The notes beneath the pieces were generated by a model. That model saw nothing but the letters and a program-made list of their open reading frames with translations, had not been told where the DNA came from and did not search any database. A stretch of 55,489 nt of DNA. It comes from Candidatus Gastranaerophilales bacterium. Its GTDB lineage: Bacteria; Cyanobacteriota; Vampirovibrionia; Gastranaerophilales; Gastranaerophilaceae. Both the position numbers and the translations under genes were made by a program. Shown here in pieces: positions 18,152-25,981 of this stretch (within the stretch, counting starts at the first letter, position 1; each line of letters begins with the position of its first letter). The stretch is taken from NCBI GenBank assembly GCA_944325075.1, contig CALUYU010000006.1, positions 1 to 55,489 on the forward strand, written 5' to 3'.

Positions 18152-18175
18152 AATTTAATGATAAATAAATTTCCC

Positions 18176-18211
18176 AATAAACAGCACTTCTTAAACCAAG
18201 TGCTGTTTATT
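18176..18211. terminator. Terminator between convergent genes
   Basis: A perfect 14-bp stem (18176-18189 with 18198-18211) is followed by TTTAATTTTA. It overlaps the stop codon of the opposite MarR gene. Confidence 0.85.
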
Positions 18212-18683
18212 TTAATTTTACATCAACTATGGAACCTAGCGTCTTACGGAATCTTTTTAAATATGAAATGAATTGACTAACCTCTTCATCTGTAAATTCT
18301 TTATCCATTTTTTCTTTAATCAGAACCATCTTGCTGCTTGCAAGCTTAAATGTTTCCAATCCCTTTTCAGTCATTTCATTTCTTTTGATCATTATGTTAT
18401 TACGCGTATCAACAACCCTTTTTATATAACCTTTATTTTCCATCTCATTAAGCATTTTGCCGATATGAGCTTTACCTTTAAACAAGTATTTTCCAATATC
18501 GGTTTGTGAAATTTTCGGATCATCGTAAATTAAATGCAATATTCCAAATTCATCGGCAGACAACTCAGAGGAAATATATTTCATTTGAAATTCCCGTCTG
18601 AAAGACTTACTATAATTAGCAGTATAATCAATTTGGTAAGGCAGAAAATCTTCTATTGGGGCCTTTAAGCCGGTCTTTTTCAT
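18207..18683 (-). CDS. MarR-family transcriptional regulator
   Basis: The 158-residue protein has the MarR winged-helix core: LSADEFGILHLIYDDPKISQTDIGKYL, KAHIGKMLNEMENKGYIKRVVDTRNN and EMTEKGLETF. It is expected to act as a dimeric repressor of stress, efflux or redox genes. It lies near the FMN reductase gene, whose promoter contains a palindrome of the size MarR proteins bind, so it is one candidate for that site; this is inference. Its own promoter region, shared with the divergent der gene, shows no clear copy of that palindrome. Confidence 0.9.
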   Translation of the reverse strand: MKKTGLKAPIEDFLPYQIDYTANYSKSFRREFQMKYISSELSADEFGILHLIYDDPKISQTDIGKYLFKGKAHIGKMLNEMENKGYIKRVVDTRNNIMIKRNEMTEKGLETFKLASSKMVLIKEKMDKEFTDEEVSQFISYLKRFRKTLGSIVDVKLK

Positions 18684-18773
18684 ACGCGTTTCCTTTTCTA
18701 CCTGTATTATATCATATTAGGGATAATATTTCAATCCAAATAATAAGAAATATAAAAACAAATATTTTTGTGG

Positions 18774-18785
18774 TATATTTAGATT
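18774..18785 (+). promoter_or_regulatory. Extended -10 close to der start
   Basis: TGGTATATT (TATATT at 18774-18779) ends only six bases before the der ATG at 18786. If used, it would produce a leaderless or nearly leaderless mRNA; no Shine-Dalgarno is present. Confidence 0.5.
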
Positions 18786-20126
18786 ATGAAAAACAAACCG
18801 ATAGTAGCAATAGTCGGACGGCCAAATGTTGGGAAATCAACATTTGTCAACCGTCTTATAGGATCAAGAAATTCTATAGTAGATGACAATCCCGGAGTTA
18901 CGCGCGACAGGATATATTTTGATGTTGAGTGGCAAAATAAAAACTTTACGGTCATCGACACCGGAGGTATAGTCCCGGGGGATGAAGATGAAATAATGCT
19001 TTCAATATTTGATCAGGCAAAAATTGCTTGTGAAGAAGCAGATAAAATAATATTTATTGTTGATGGCAAAGACGGCGTAAACCCGGTAGATTTTGATATT
19101 GCAAATATCCTGAGACAATCCGGGAAACCGGTAATTGTAGCCGTGAATAAGCTTGATAACCCCGATTCTTTAATGATGATTAATGATTTTTATTCTCTTG
19201 CATTAGGTGAACCCATAGGGATTTCGGCTCTGCACGGAAGCGGCGGAGTCGGGGATTTGTTGGATCTTGTCACAGAAGATTTCAGTGATGATGAAGTTTT
19301 ATCTGAAGAAACAGCTCCAATAAAAATTGCAATTGTCGGCAGACCAAACGCAGGTAAATCTTCAATAGTTAATTCTCTTTTGAACGCCGAACGGGTAATT
19401 GTCTCCGATATTTCAGGAACAACCAGAGACAGCATAGATAGCAAGATATGCTACAATAATAAAAACTTTGTTATAGTTGATACAGCAGGAATCAGAAAAA
19501 AGGCCAAAGTTGATTATGGTGTAGAAAAATTTGCTGTAGATCGTGCAATCCGCTCAATTAGAGATTGCGATGTAGCACTTCTGGTAATAGATGCTGTTCA
19601 AGGGATTTCCGATCAGGACAAGAAAATTTCCTCGATAATAACCGAAGCCGGAAAAGGATTAATTATAGCCATTAATAAATGGGATTTAATTGAAGATAAA
19701 AAATCTAATACAATTAATCAATTCGATAAAAAACTTACAAATGATATTCCTTTCCTTGAATTTGCACCTAAAATCTATATCAGTGCAAAAACAAAACAAA
19801 GATTAAACCAAATTTTTGAAAAAGCATCAGAAGTATATGAGCAGTGTACAAAGAGAGTATCTACAGGTTTGCTCAATAAAATTGTAAAAGAATTGTATGC
19901 TCTTAACCCGCCAACATCTGTTAAAGGCAAAAGGCTGAAACTTCTTTATGCAACACAAGCCGGAGTAAAACCACCGACATTTGTTTTGTTTACCAATAAC
20001 GGAGACTTGTTAAAAGACCACTACAAGCGCTATATTGAAAACAAATTGCGTGAAGCATTTGGCTTTTACGGAACGCCGATAAGAATATCAGTGCGTGAAC
20101 GTAGTGAAAAAGACAATAAAAAATAA
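18786..20126 (+). CDS. der: Ribosome-assembly GTPase Der (EngA)
   Basis: The 446-residue protein has two tandem GTPase domains and a C-terminal KH-like domain, the unique layout of Der. The first G domain shows GRPNVGKST (11-19), DTGG and NKLD; the second, from about residue 175, shows GRPNAGKSS, DTAGIRKKAKVDYG and NKWD. The KH-like part ends with TPIRISVRERS. Der acts in 50S subunit maturation and is usually essential. Length and motifs are complete. The transcript may be leaderless (see 18774). Confidence 0.97.
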   Translation: MKNKPIVAIVGRPNVGKSTFVNRLIGSRNSIVDDNPGVTRDRIYFDVEWQNKNFTVIDTGGIVPGDEDEIMLSIFDQAKIACEEADKIIFIVDGKDGVNPVDFDIANILRQSGKPVIVAVNKLDNPDSLMMINDFYSLALGEPIGISALHGSGGVGDLLDLVTEDFSDDEVLSEETAPIKIAIVGRPNAGKSSIVNSLLNAERVIVSDISGTTRDSIDSKICYNNKNFVIVDTAGIRKKAKVDYGVEKFAVDRAIRSIRDCDVALLVIDAVQGISDQDKKISSIITEAGKGLIIAINKWDLIEDKKSNTINQFDKKLTNDIPFLEFAPKIYISAKTKQRLNQIFEKASEVYEQCTKRVSTGLLNKIVKELYALNPPTSVKGKRLKLLYATQAGVKPPTFVLFTNNGDLLKDHYKRYIENKLREAFGFYGTPIRISVRERSEKDNKK

Positions 20127-20251
20127 ATATAACTCAATCTTTGAGTGATTGTAACAATAACTACTTTTAATATAATCTTTGAAAGAAACAAACTACCAAA
20201 AATTTCCGCAAGATATAAACGTTTTAGATATACATACATAAAGGAATAAAC

Positions 20252-20704
20252 ATGGAATATTTAAATACTACATTAAAAGGTATTGACGAAAACGGGGAAG
20301 AAAAGGAATACAGACTTTCCGACTTTAGCGGAAAGAAAGTAGTACTATACTTTTACCCGAAAGATAACACATCCGGCTGCACGAAAGAGGCATGCGATTT
20401 CAGGGATAATTTCAACAGACTTACAACTAAAGCAACTGTCATAGGAGTAAGCCCTGACAGCATTAAAAGCCATATAAAATTCAAAGAAAATCAGAGTTTA
20501 AACTTTATACTTCTGTCTGACACAGAGCACAAGCTTGCAGAAGAATTTGGAGCTTGGGGCGAAAAATCAATGTATGGGAAAAAATATTTTGGAATAATCC
20601 GTTCAACATTTATTCTCAACGAAAATGGAAAAATTGAAAAAGAATGGCGGAAGGTCAAAGTAAAAGGCCATGTAGAAGAAGTTCTTGCGGAATTAATAAA
20701 ATAA
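20252..20704 (+). CDS. bcp: Thioredoxin-dependent peroxiredoxin (BCP/PrxQ type)
   Basis: The 150-residue protein has the peroxidatic Cys43 in YPKDNTSGCTKEACDFRD, with Cys48 five residues later as the resolving Cys of BCP/PrxQ enzymes, and the conserved Arg in IIRSTFILN. It reduces hydroperoxides with electrons from thioredoxin in the cytoplasm. The length is standard. AAAGGAATAAAC precedes the ATG. It is the last chromosomal protein gene before the disrupted tRNA-Met and the integrated element. Confidence 0.95.
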   Translation: MEYLNTTLKGIDENGEEKEYRLSDFSGKKVVLYFYPKDNTSGCTKEACDFRDNFNRLTTKATVIGVSPDSIKSHIKFKENQSLNFILLSDTEHKLAEEFGAWGEKSMYGKKYFGIIRSTFILNENGKIEKEWRKVKVKGHVEEVLAELIK

Positions 20705-20752
20705 ATTAAATTAAACTCTTGAAAAAAAAATATGTTTATGTGAAAATAAAAC

Positions 20753-20819
20753 TTGTCGATTGGATTGACAAAGGAACCTGGCGGGAGACATCACACGAAA
20801 GAACTTTGTGAGAGACGCC
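20753..20819 (+). other. Possible structured leader upstream of tRNA-Met
   Basis: TTGTC / GACAA (20753-20757, 20767-20771) and GGCG / CGCC (20780-20783, 20816-20819) enclose a CACA / TGTG hairpin with purine-rich internal loops (GGAGACAT and AGAGA). It is 25 bases before the tRNA fragment. It may be part of a tRNA transcript leader or an unrelated small RNA; I recognise no known class. Confidence 0.25.
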
Positions 20820-20843
20820 TAAAAACTAAATATACAAAAATAA

Positions 20844-20890
20844 GGCAAGGTAGCTCAGCTGGTGAGAGCGCACGGCTCATACCCGTGAGG
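20844..20890 (+). pseudogene. 5' half of disrupted host tRNA-Met (attL side)
   Basis: Acceptor 5' strand GGCAAGG, D arm TAGCTCAGCTGGTGAGAGC and anticodon arm CACGG-CTCATAC-CCGTG, then an abrupt switch to unrelated sequence at 20891. The missing T arm and acceptor 3' strand lie at 33346-33372. Joining 20844-20890 to 33346-33372 rebuilds a complete 74-nt tRNA-Met(CAT). Confidence 0.92.
20872..20890 (+). repeat. attL core, 19-bp direct repeat
   Basis: ACGGCTCATACCCGTGAGG, identical to 33327-33345 (attR). It covers the anticodon arm of the disrupted tRNA-Met. Bases on either side differ between the two copies. Confidence 0.9.
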
Positions 20891-20933
20891 GCTAAACAAG
20901 AATTTGACAATTAAATAGAATTTATAAACAGGT

Positions 20934-21007
20934 GGCAAGGTAGCTCAATTGGTAAGAGTGCGCGGCTCATACCCGCGAGGTTGAGGGTTCAATTCCCTCC
21001 CTTGCTA
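20934..21007 (+). tRNA. tRNA-Met (anticodon CAT), carried by the element
   Basis: A complete 74-nt cloverleaf: GGCAAGG pairs with CCTTGCT, discriminator A, anticodon arm GCGCGG-CTCATAC-CCGCG, T arm GGGTTCAATTCCC. It differs from the disrupted host copy in the D loop, anticodon stem and T stem, so it is not a simple duplication. It starts 44 bases after the attL core and can be transcribed from the host tRNA promoter, replacing the broken gene. Elongator Met is likely, but tRNA-Ile with modified CAU cannot be excluded. Confidence 0.9.
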
Positions 21008-21011
21008 TTTT

Positions 21012-21056
21012 TTCATGTCCATTCTGTGTCCATTTACTGATTTGAATTAAATACTG
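21012..21056. repeat. Left integrase arm-site candidates
   Basis: A 24-base segment (21012-21035) with two GTCCAT boxes matches 33223-33246 in 22 of 24 positions in direct orientation. TTGAATTAAATACTG (21042-21056) is the exact reverse complement of 33267-33281. Paired sites inside both ends of an element are typical of tyrosine-integrase arm binding. Confidence 0.6.
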
Positions 21057-21208
21057 TTTTCATGAATTGTAAGGAATTATCATGAGTTGTGTTTGTTGTT
21101 GATTTATATAGATTTCTGCAAGGTTATTATAATTAAGGTCTAAATAAAAAACCACTCTATTATCGTAGAGTGGCATATTGATGTACTTCAACAAGTTTGG
21201 AGATATAA

Positions 21209-21544
21209 CTATTTATACAATTCAGGACGTAACCATCTTTGATAGACATAATCATAAGATTTGCCAAGAAGTTCGCCAAGTTTTTCAAATACTCTTTCTC
21301 TTATTATGGAATCGCAGCAATTAAGAGTAAAATATACATTTTCTAAACCTTTATATACATCTGAAAAAGTCACTTCTGAATCAATATCATTTCCCATATC
21401 ATCACTTGGAAATGCACATAAATACCAGTCTTTTACTTTACTGTCAAGTGTTTCTCCTGTTGTTTTTACTTCTGGTTCTTTCAGAGCTGAAAGAAATTCT
21501 TCTCTAATTTTTTTAATTTCTTCATCATGTTTCTTAATGTTCAT
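21209..21544 (-). CDS. Unknown element protein downstream of integrase
   Basis: The start at 21544 follows AAAGGAA; the frame itself is open further upstream. The 111-residue protein is acidic and Lys-rich with no recognised domain, signal or membrane segment. It has a helical N-terminus (MNIKKHDEEIKKIREEF) and ends SYDYVYQRWLRPELYK. It lies 16 bases after the integrase stop codon in the same direction, so it belongs to the xis-int transcript. Confidence 0.6.
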   Translation of the reverse strand: MNIKKHDEEIKKIREEFLSALKEPEVKTTGETLDSKVKDWYLCAFPSDDMGNDIDSEVTFSDVYKGLENVYFTLNCCDSIIRERVFEKLGELLGKSYDYVYQRWLRPELYK

Positions 21545-21560
21545 ATACTTATTCCTTTCA

Positions 21561-22592
21561 TTATTTATCTTTATAATTAGCAAGTTTCTTAACTGCTTCC
21601 ATTTTCCTGCCCGGAATAACATGGCAATAACGCATTACAGTTGAAATTTGTTTATGCCCTAATATTTCCATAAGGGTAAATAAATCCACACCTGTCATTA
21701 TCATTCTTGTAGCAAATGTGTGCCTGAGGTCATGGAAACGAAAATCCTCAATACCTGCATACTCCCTTACCATATTAAAAGACTTTTTAATATCAACGTA
21801 TGGTGCATTAGTTTGAGGGTTAATAAATACATATTCCGACTCTCTTGATATAGATTGTAATACACCATATAATTCATCTGATATTGGTATATCACGTTTA
21901 TCGCCACTCTTTGTGTCTAATACGTGTATATTTCTAGTGTCAAAATCTATATTCTTCCATTGCATATTAAGGATTTCACCTCTACGCATGCCTGTTTGAA
22001 GTGCTGTCGTAACGATTGGTCTTAGGTATGGTGCATTATCGTCAATGCTTGCATATAATCTGGTTTCTTCATCAGATTTAAGATACCTAATAATATGATT
22101 GTCCTCTTTTAGCTTAGGTACTTTTCTTAGTGGATTTTCAGTTAATTCTCCGTTATCAATAGCAAGGTTAAACATCTTACTTAGTATTTCAAGAAACCTA
22201 TTAATACTGGAATTCTTTCTCTTGCCACGTTTACCACTATTTCTAAGATATTCTATGTATCTTTGAATATGCTCTGGTTTAATTGTATTAACAGGTTTAC
22301 CGTTGCTAAAATACTTTTCCAAACTATTAAGATAATATATCTGGTTCTTATACTTCTTATGATTAGTTTTAGCGTGCTTAATATACAGCTCTTTAAGACG
22401 GTTAAAATAGACATTCTTTTGATTTTTAGGTATTACACCATTCATTTGTTGTTGCAGCTTATATTTGAAAGCGTTTTCTATTTCTAACGCTTCCTTTTCA
22501 GTTGTTGCACCTGCACACAAAAGATGTTTTCTTTCACCTTTGATTGAAAACCTGCAATACCATTTACCATTGTCGTGTTTTTTAACCGTCAT
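21561..22592 (-). CDS. Tyrosine recombinase / phage-type integrase
   Basis: The 343-residue protein has an N-terminal arm-binding AP2-like segment (residues 1-50), a SAM-like core-binding domain (about 60-150) and a catalytic domain with Arg in TGMRRGEILNM, HDLRHTFATRM, LGHKQISTVMRYCHV and the nucleophile Tyr in the last block. All catalytic residues are present, so it is probably active. It is next to attL and preceded by the excisionase gene 15 bases upstream. It should recombine the 19-bp core in the tRNA-Met anticodon arm. Confidence 0.95.
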   Translation of the reverse strand: MTVKKHDNGKWYCRFSIKGERKHLLCAGATTEKEALEIENAFKYKLQQQMNGVIPKNQKNVYFNRLKELYIKHAKTNHKKYKNQIYYLNSLEKYFSNGKPVNTIKPEHIQRYIEYLRNSGKRGKRKNSSINRFLEILSKMFNLAIDNGELTENPLRKVPKLKEDNHIIRYLKSDEETRLYASIDDNAPYLRPIVTTALQTGMRRGEILNMQWKNIDFDTRNIHVLDTKSGDKRDIPISDELYGVLQSISRESEYVFINPQTNAPYVDIKKSFNMVREYAGIEDFRFHDLRHTFATRMIMTGVDLFTLMEILGHKQISTVMRYCHVIPGRKMEAVKKLANYKDK

Positions 22593-22607
22593 TGTGCTGT
22601 ACCTACC

Positions 22608-22799
22608 CTATGCAGCTAATCCCATGCATTCCATGAATTGATTAACTTTAACAAATACAGTAGAACCGATAACTAAAAAACATACTTCTGGAATATCTCC
22701 TCTGAGTTTCCATGTTCTAATAGTGCTTTCTGGTTTACCGATTAATTTAGCAAAGTCTTTAATACTGACTATGCCTAATAAGTTGATGTTGTCTGACAT
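22608..22799 (-). CDS. Excisionase / MerR-like small DNA-binding protein
   Basis: The 63-residue protein has a winged helix-turn-helix of the AlpA/excisionase type: GIVSIKDFAKLIGKPESTIRTWKLRGDIPEVCFLVIGSTV. AAAAAAGGAG precedes the ATG. It is the first gene of a leftward transcript with the integrase. It probably directs excision by bending DNA at the attachment site. Operator-like dyads lie just upstream (22832-22963). Confidence 0.8.
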   Translation of the reverse strand: MSDNINLLGIVSIKDFAKLIGKPESTIRTWKLRGDIPEVCFLVIGSTVFVKVNQFMECMGLAA

Positions 22800-22831
22800 T
22801 TTTCTATCTCCTTTTTTAATTGACTAATACG

Positions 22832-22963
22832 ATAGTGAATTAAATCTTCACTATAATAAGAATAACATATAAAGTTTAGCTTGTCAATACTTTTATGAAA
22901 ATATTATTCACAATCGTGAATTATGAGTATTAATATATCCTTTAGTGAATTAAATCTTCATAA
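22832..22963. promoter_or_regulatory. Operator cluster between xis and XRE regulator genes
   Basis: Three related dyads occur: ATAGTGAA-N7-TTCACTAT (22832-22854), ATTCAC-AATC-GTGAAT (22906-22921) and TTTAGTGAA-N7-TTCATAA (22941-22963). An 18-base sequence TAGTGAATTAAATCTTCA is exactly repeated at 22833-22850 and 22943-22960. A leftward promoter TTGACA (22887-22882) with 17 bases to TATTCT lies between them. The divergent XRE protein at 23013 is the likely ligand, giving an immunity-type switch. Confidence 0.7.
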
Positions 22964-23012
22964 TTATTGCAAGTGCTGAGGATTTATGGTAATATCTTTG
23001 AGAGGTGTAAGT

Positions 23013-23432
23013 ATGAGTAAAGTAGAAAATAATAGCCCAGTTATTGATATTGATGACATTAAATGTTCAACGTTAGAAGCTCTTACTATGATTAAAGAAG
23101 CAAGAAACAAAAATGGGTGGACGGTTGCAGAATTATCAAAGATAACTGGGGTTAGTGTTGGTGTAATATCTGAATTAGAAAGTAAAACCAAGAAAGAAAA
23201 GAAAGTACCGTCATTGGTTAATTTCATTGCTCTAACAAGAGCTTTAGGAATGCCAAAGGAATTTGTACTAGGTTTAGTATTAGATTATAAACTCTGTGAT
23301 ACAGAAAGAAATGTGCAAGCAGAACTAATCAATAACCTTAAAGAATTAGGAATACATGACCGTGAGTCTATTGAATATATAATGCAGACTATTGAATTTG
23401 TAAAGAAAAGAACCAAGAACAAGCGTATATAA
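23013..23432 (+). CDS. XRE-family transcriptional regulator
   Basis: The start at 23013 follows AGAGGTG; the frame extends to 22986 without a better site. The 139-residue protein has a Cro/CI-type helix-turn-helix at about 25-85 (IKEARNKNGWTVAELSKITGVSVGVISELESK) and a C-terminal helical tail likely for dimerisation. It is divergent from xis-int across three operator-like dyads, which is how integrative elements commonly control excision. No peptidase (LexA/CI-like) or ImmA partner is visible. Confidence 0.88.
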   Translation: MSKVENNSPVIDIDDIKCSTLEALTMIKEARNKNGWTVAELSKITGVSVGVISELESKTKKEKKVPSLVNFIALTRALGMPKEFVLGLVLDYKLCDTERNVQAELINNLKELGIHDRESIEYIMQTIEFVKKRTKNKRI

Positions 23433-23447
23433 TTCTTAATATACATC

Positions 23448-23476
23448 TTGAAATCGTAACGAAACCATGTTATAAT
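23448..23476 (+). promoter_or_regulatory. Promoter of toxin-antitoxin-like pair
   Basis: TTGAAA (23448-23453), 17 bases, TATAAT (23471-23476) with an extended TG. AGGTAGG (23479-23485) serves as ribosome-binding site for ATG at 23490, leaving a very short leader. Confidence 0.8.
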
Positions 23477-23489
23477 ATAGGTAGGTACA

Positions 23490-23822
23490 ATGACAGAAAA
23501 ACAATATACCGCAGAATACACGCCAGAAGCATTGGAACAATACGCTGAACTGGACTCAGAGAGTCAAGATAAAATCTTAAGTGCGATAAAATCCTTTGAA
23601 ATACTGGGAACTCAATATAAGAATATTAATAAGTTAGATTATGACTTATATGAGATAAAGCCTAGAGGTGTGCGAGCGTACTTTCAATATGATAATGACC
23701 GCAGGCGAATAATAATAGTCGGATTTATCACATTGAAAAAGACACAGGAAGCACCGAAGCGGTATATGAAACAAGCAGTACGCAATATAGAAAGATATAA
23801 AAGGAGTCTAGCAGATGACTAA
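23490..23822 (+). CDS. RelE/HigB-superfamily toxin-like protein
   Basis: The 110-residue basic protein has the RelE-fold pattern: YTPEALEQYAELDSESQDKI, then LYEIKPRGVRAYFQYDNDRRRIIIVGFITLKKTQEAP. This resembles the phage-derived Gp49/HigB branch, whose members cleave mRNA on the ribosome. The order here is toxin first, as in higBA. The stop codon overlaps the start of the next gene by eight bases (GATGACTAA), which couples their translation. Activity is inferred from the fold and the pairing. Confidence 0.8.
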   Translation: MTEKQYTAEYTPEALEQYAELDSESQDKILSAIKSFEILGTQYKNINKLDYDLYEIKPRGVRAYFQYDNDRRRIIIVGFITLKKTQEAPKRYMKQAVRNIERYKRSLADD

Positions 23823-24063
23823 GCCTAAAATTATAACAAATGACGATTTAATTAATGCACTACCTAAAGAACGCCAAGACAAGATAAATGCAGAAGTTGA
23901 AAAGACTGTTGCTAAATGGGGTGGTGTACGTGCTAATAGCGGTCGTAAACGTGTAACAGGTCAAGTCTTAGACTTCACTAAACGCTTGACCGAGAAAGAA
24001 GCACGATTTATAGATTATGCCAGAGAGCATAATATTGATGTTGATGATTTAATGCAGGGTTAG
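23815..24063 (+). CDS. Putative antitoxin or plasmid-type small protein
   Basis: The 82-residue protein overlaps the RelE-like gene by eight bases. It carries a GGVRANSGRKR motif near residues 36-46, seen in many phage and plasmid small proteins, and an acidic C-terminus (YAREHNIDVDDLMQG) that could wrap a basic toxin. No canonical XRE helix-turn-helix, the usual higA domain, is visible. The antitoxin call therefore rests on gene order and translational coupling. It might instead be a separate element protein. Confidence 0.5.
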   Translation: MTKPKIITNDDLINALPKERQDKINAEVEKTVAKWGGVRANSGRKRVTGQVLDFTKRLTEKEARFIDYAREHNIDVDDLMQG

Positions 24064-24355
24064 TTTTGGAATTTGCTACAATTCAACAATATAGAGTTAG
24101 TTTACTGCTATAATTCATCAAAAATATTGATATAATTAAACAGATAATATGCTATATTCAGCAGAACAGTTGCTATAATAATCTGAACTCTTGCTATTAT
24201 TAAAAACAATTATACTACTATCCGCTATACATTAATCCCTACAAGCCTTATAATAATTTACTTTAAGGTATATCAATCACCTCTCATTTAATCTTAATTA
24301 GTGTTATAGTAAATCTTTAGTTAATCCTTAGATAATATTTAGTATGTCTTTCACG
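24064..24355 (+). other. Iteron-like array, candidate replication origin
   Basis: Six variants of TGCTATAAT lie at about 24073, 24106, 24150, 24171, 24192 and 24223 (TGCTACAAT, TGCTATAAT, TGCTATATT, TGCTATAAT, TGCTATTAT, CGCTATACA). Three of them are spaced exactly 21 bp. AT-rich DNA follows. Iterons ahead of a replication gene are the classical origin layout. However, TGCTATAAT is also a perfect extended -10 box and is used before the restriction gene (33130), so promoter function is an alternative. Confidence 0.45.
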
Positions 24356-24488
24356 ACACACAAAACAGAGGCAGGACAAACAAGGTCTCACATTATTTTT
24401 CCAGATAGCACAAAGTTATTATTACATTTTAATATGACACACAAAACAGAGGTAGGCGAGACAAGGTCGAGCTTACCTTTTCCAGATA
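24355..24488 (+). repeat. Two 53-bp direct repeats, 81-bp period
   Basis: 24355-24407 and 24436-24488 align without gaps. Both start GACACACAAAACAGAGG, share ACAAGGTC in the middle and end TTTTCCAGATA. The second folds into AGGTAGGC / GCTTACCT enclosing GAC-AAG-GTC and followed by TTTT. They may be origin sites, paired small RNAs or a regulatory leader. Confidence 0.6.
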
Positions 24489-24520
24489 ATAACTGACCTA
24501 ATGGTCTTTTCTTATATATA

Positions 24521-24718
24521 TAATTCAAGTTATAACAGTTGTAATTAAATACAACTGTTTTTCTTTTACTTGAATTAGATTATTACATTTTAAGTCATGT
24601 TACACATCTATTTTTTTAGATGAAAAACTAAAATGCTGAAGCTCAGCAGAAATTATTATTACTTTAATACGTAACACATTGTTACATAAACAGAATTATA
24701 TAATAGGAGAAAAGACAC
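24521..24718 (+). promoter_or_regulatory. Hairpin-rich leader before candidate replication gene
   Basis: ACAGTTGTA-loop-TACAACTGT followed by TTTTTCTTTT is a rho-independent terminator. It is nested in an outer AATTCAAGT / ACTTGAATT inverted repeat. Further hairpins follow: CATCTA / TAGATG, TGCTGA / TCAGCA and GTAACA / TGTTAC. This suggests attenuation or antisense control of the gene at 24719, as is common for plasmid replication genes. Confidence 0.55.
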
Positions 24719-25981
24719 ATGGCTAAAGAAAAGCAGACTTTTTTAGAAAAGGTGGAGTGCAGCCTAAACAAATTGCACAAAAAAGGTATTAACTTTGATT
24801 TATACTATTACAATGGTAAATATAACCTCAGCAATGAAAACATATCACCTGCTGAAACTGTTAAATACCTTGATTATGAAAAATCATTATTAGGGAAAAT
24901 GCACTTTGAGGGCGATGTAATCGCCATAATGTGCGATGACCTTATATCCTTTAAGTTGTTGGAACTCAATACAATAGCATTAGAAGATAAGTTTCAACAT
25001 AAGATAGTTTACTTTTTCAAGTACGAGCAAGTTATATATGAGCAGCTAAAGGAAGAATTAGACTGCTATTGTATTGAAGTAAATAAAAATACGTCAATAC
25101 CTTTTACACTCAAACACTTACCTAAAGTCTATGAGAGTAAAGACAGGAAGTTCACTTATGCAACATTACCGAGAATTAGTCAATATACAATTAAACAAAT
25201 TCTTAACGTTGCTAATATGTTGGAACAACACAAGGGTTATCATTTTCAGATAAATCAAGGTAACAAGTACCGAATATCCGTATCAACAATACTTAACCTG
25301 CTTTCATCACCAGTATTGACGGTAAATGAGCGTAAAGTATTTGAAAGCGTATTAAGGACAATAACCAATAGTACCTATGTACTTGATACTTCTCAGACAG
25401 ATAAAGAATTTAGAATACCGATTAAAACCTTTTCTAAGGGGTTGAAGTTATCTAGGAATACACAAACGGTAGAAGAACTTATATCAAGTGCATTTGATAC
25501 CTTTATTTATTATGGGTTAGCTGATACGTTTAGTATTGACGATAATATCATAACCTTTACCGCATGCCAGTTAGCTAGTGAACTGACAAATCAGAATGTA
25601 CAACGTGAGTATGGTTTCTATAATAACATTCCCGGCACTAAAAAATCCTCTAAGCTAGCAGCGTGGCTTGATTACATCTGGGTTATATTAAAGTTCACCC
25701 GGCATGGAAAGAAGTTACAAATTGCCCTTGATACGTTGCTTGAACGTTTAGACCTTATTCATTTACTTGACAATCACAGGATTAAAGACATTGCCGAGTG
25801 GCTCAATACATTGAGTAACATCGGCATAGCGTACAAACTGTTAGTTGATAAGAAAATATCCTTTAATAATGAAACGGTGCAAACATTATTAAAGGAACGT
25901 AGTAGCTTGCATAAGTATTTAATATTAAATGACGTTGCCAAAAGCAACAAGGACGGTAAACGAAATGAAACGCAACATTAG
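24719..25981 (+). CDS. Candidate replication initiator of the element (unrecognised family)
   Basis: I do not recognise this 420-residue protein with certainty. It is Lys- and Leu-rich, soluble, and has a middle region (residues about 150-310) whose helices and FRIPIKTFSKGLKLSRNTQTVEELISSAFDTF segment resemble winged-helix plasmid initiators. The call rests mainly on context: it follows an iteron-like array and a hairpin-rich leader with an internal terminator, in an element with no other replication gene. AGGAG lies nine bases before the ATG. Its last 17 bases overlap the next gene. Alternatives are a regulator or a DNA-binding defence protein. Confidence 0.4.
   Translation: MAKEKQTFLEKVECSLNKLHKKGINFDLYYYNGKYNLSNENISPAETVKYLDYEKSLLGKMHFEGDVIAIMCDDLISFKLLELNTIALEDKFQHKIVYFFKYEQVIYEQLKEELDCYCIEVNKNTSIPFTLKHLPKVYESKDRKFTYATLPRISQYTIKQILNVANMLEQHKGYHFQINQGNKYRISVSTILNLLSSPVLTVNERKVFESVLRTITNSTYVLDTSQTDKEFRIPIKTFSKGLKLSRNTQTVEELISSAFDTFIYYGLADTFSIDDNIITFTACQLASELTNQNVQREYGFYNNIPGTKKSSKLAAWLDYIWVILKFTRHGKKLQIALDTLLERLDLIHLLDNHRIKDIAEWLNTLSNIGIAYKLLVDKKISFNNETVQTLLKERSSLHKYLILNDVAKSNKDGKRNETQH

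Noticed and set aside
24355..24488. Two 53-bp repeats as a CRISPR array.
   Set aside because: Only two units with an imperfect, variable centre and no cas genes; they fit a regulatory or origin repeat better.
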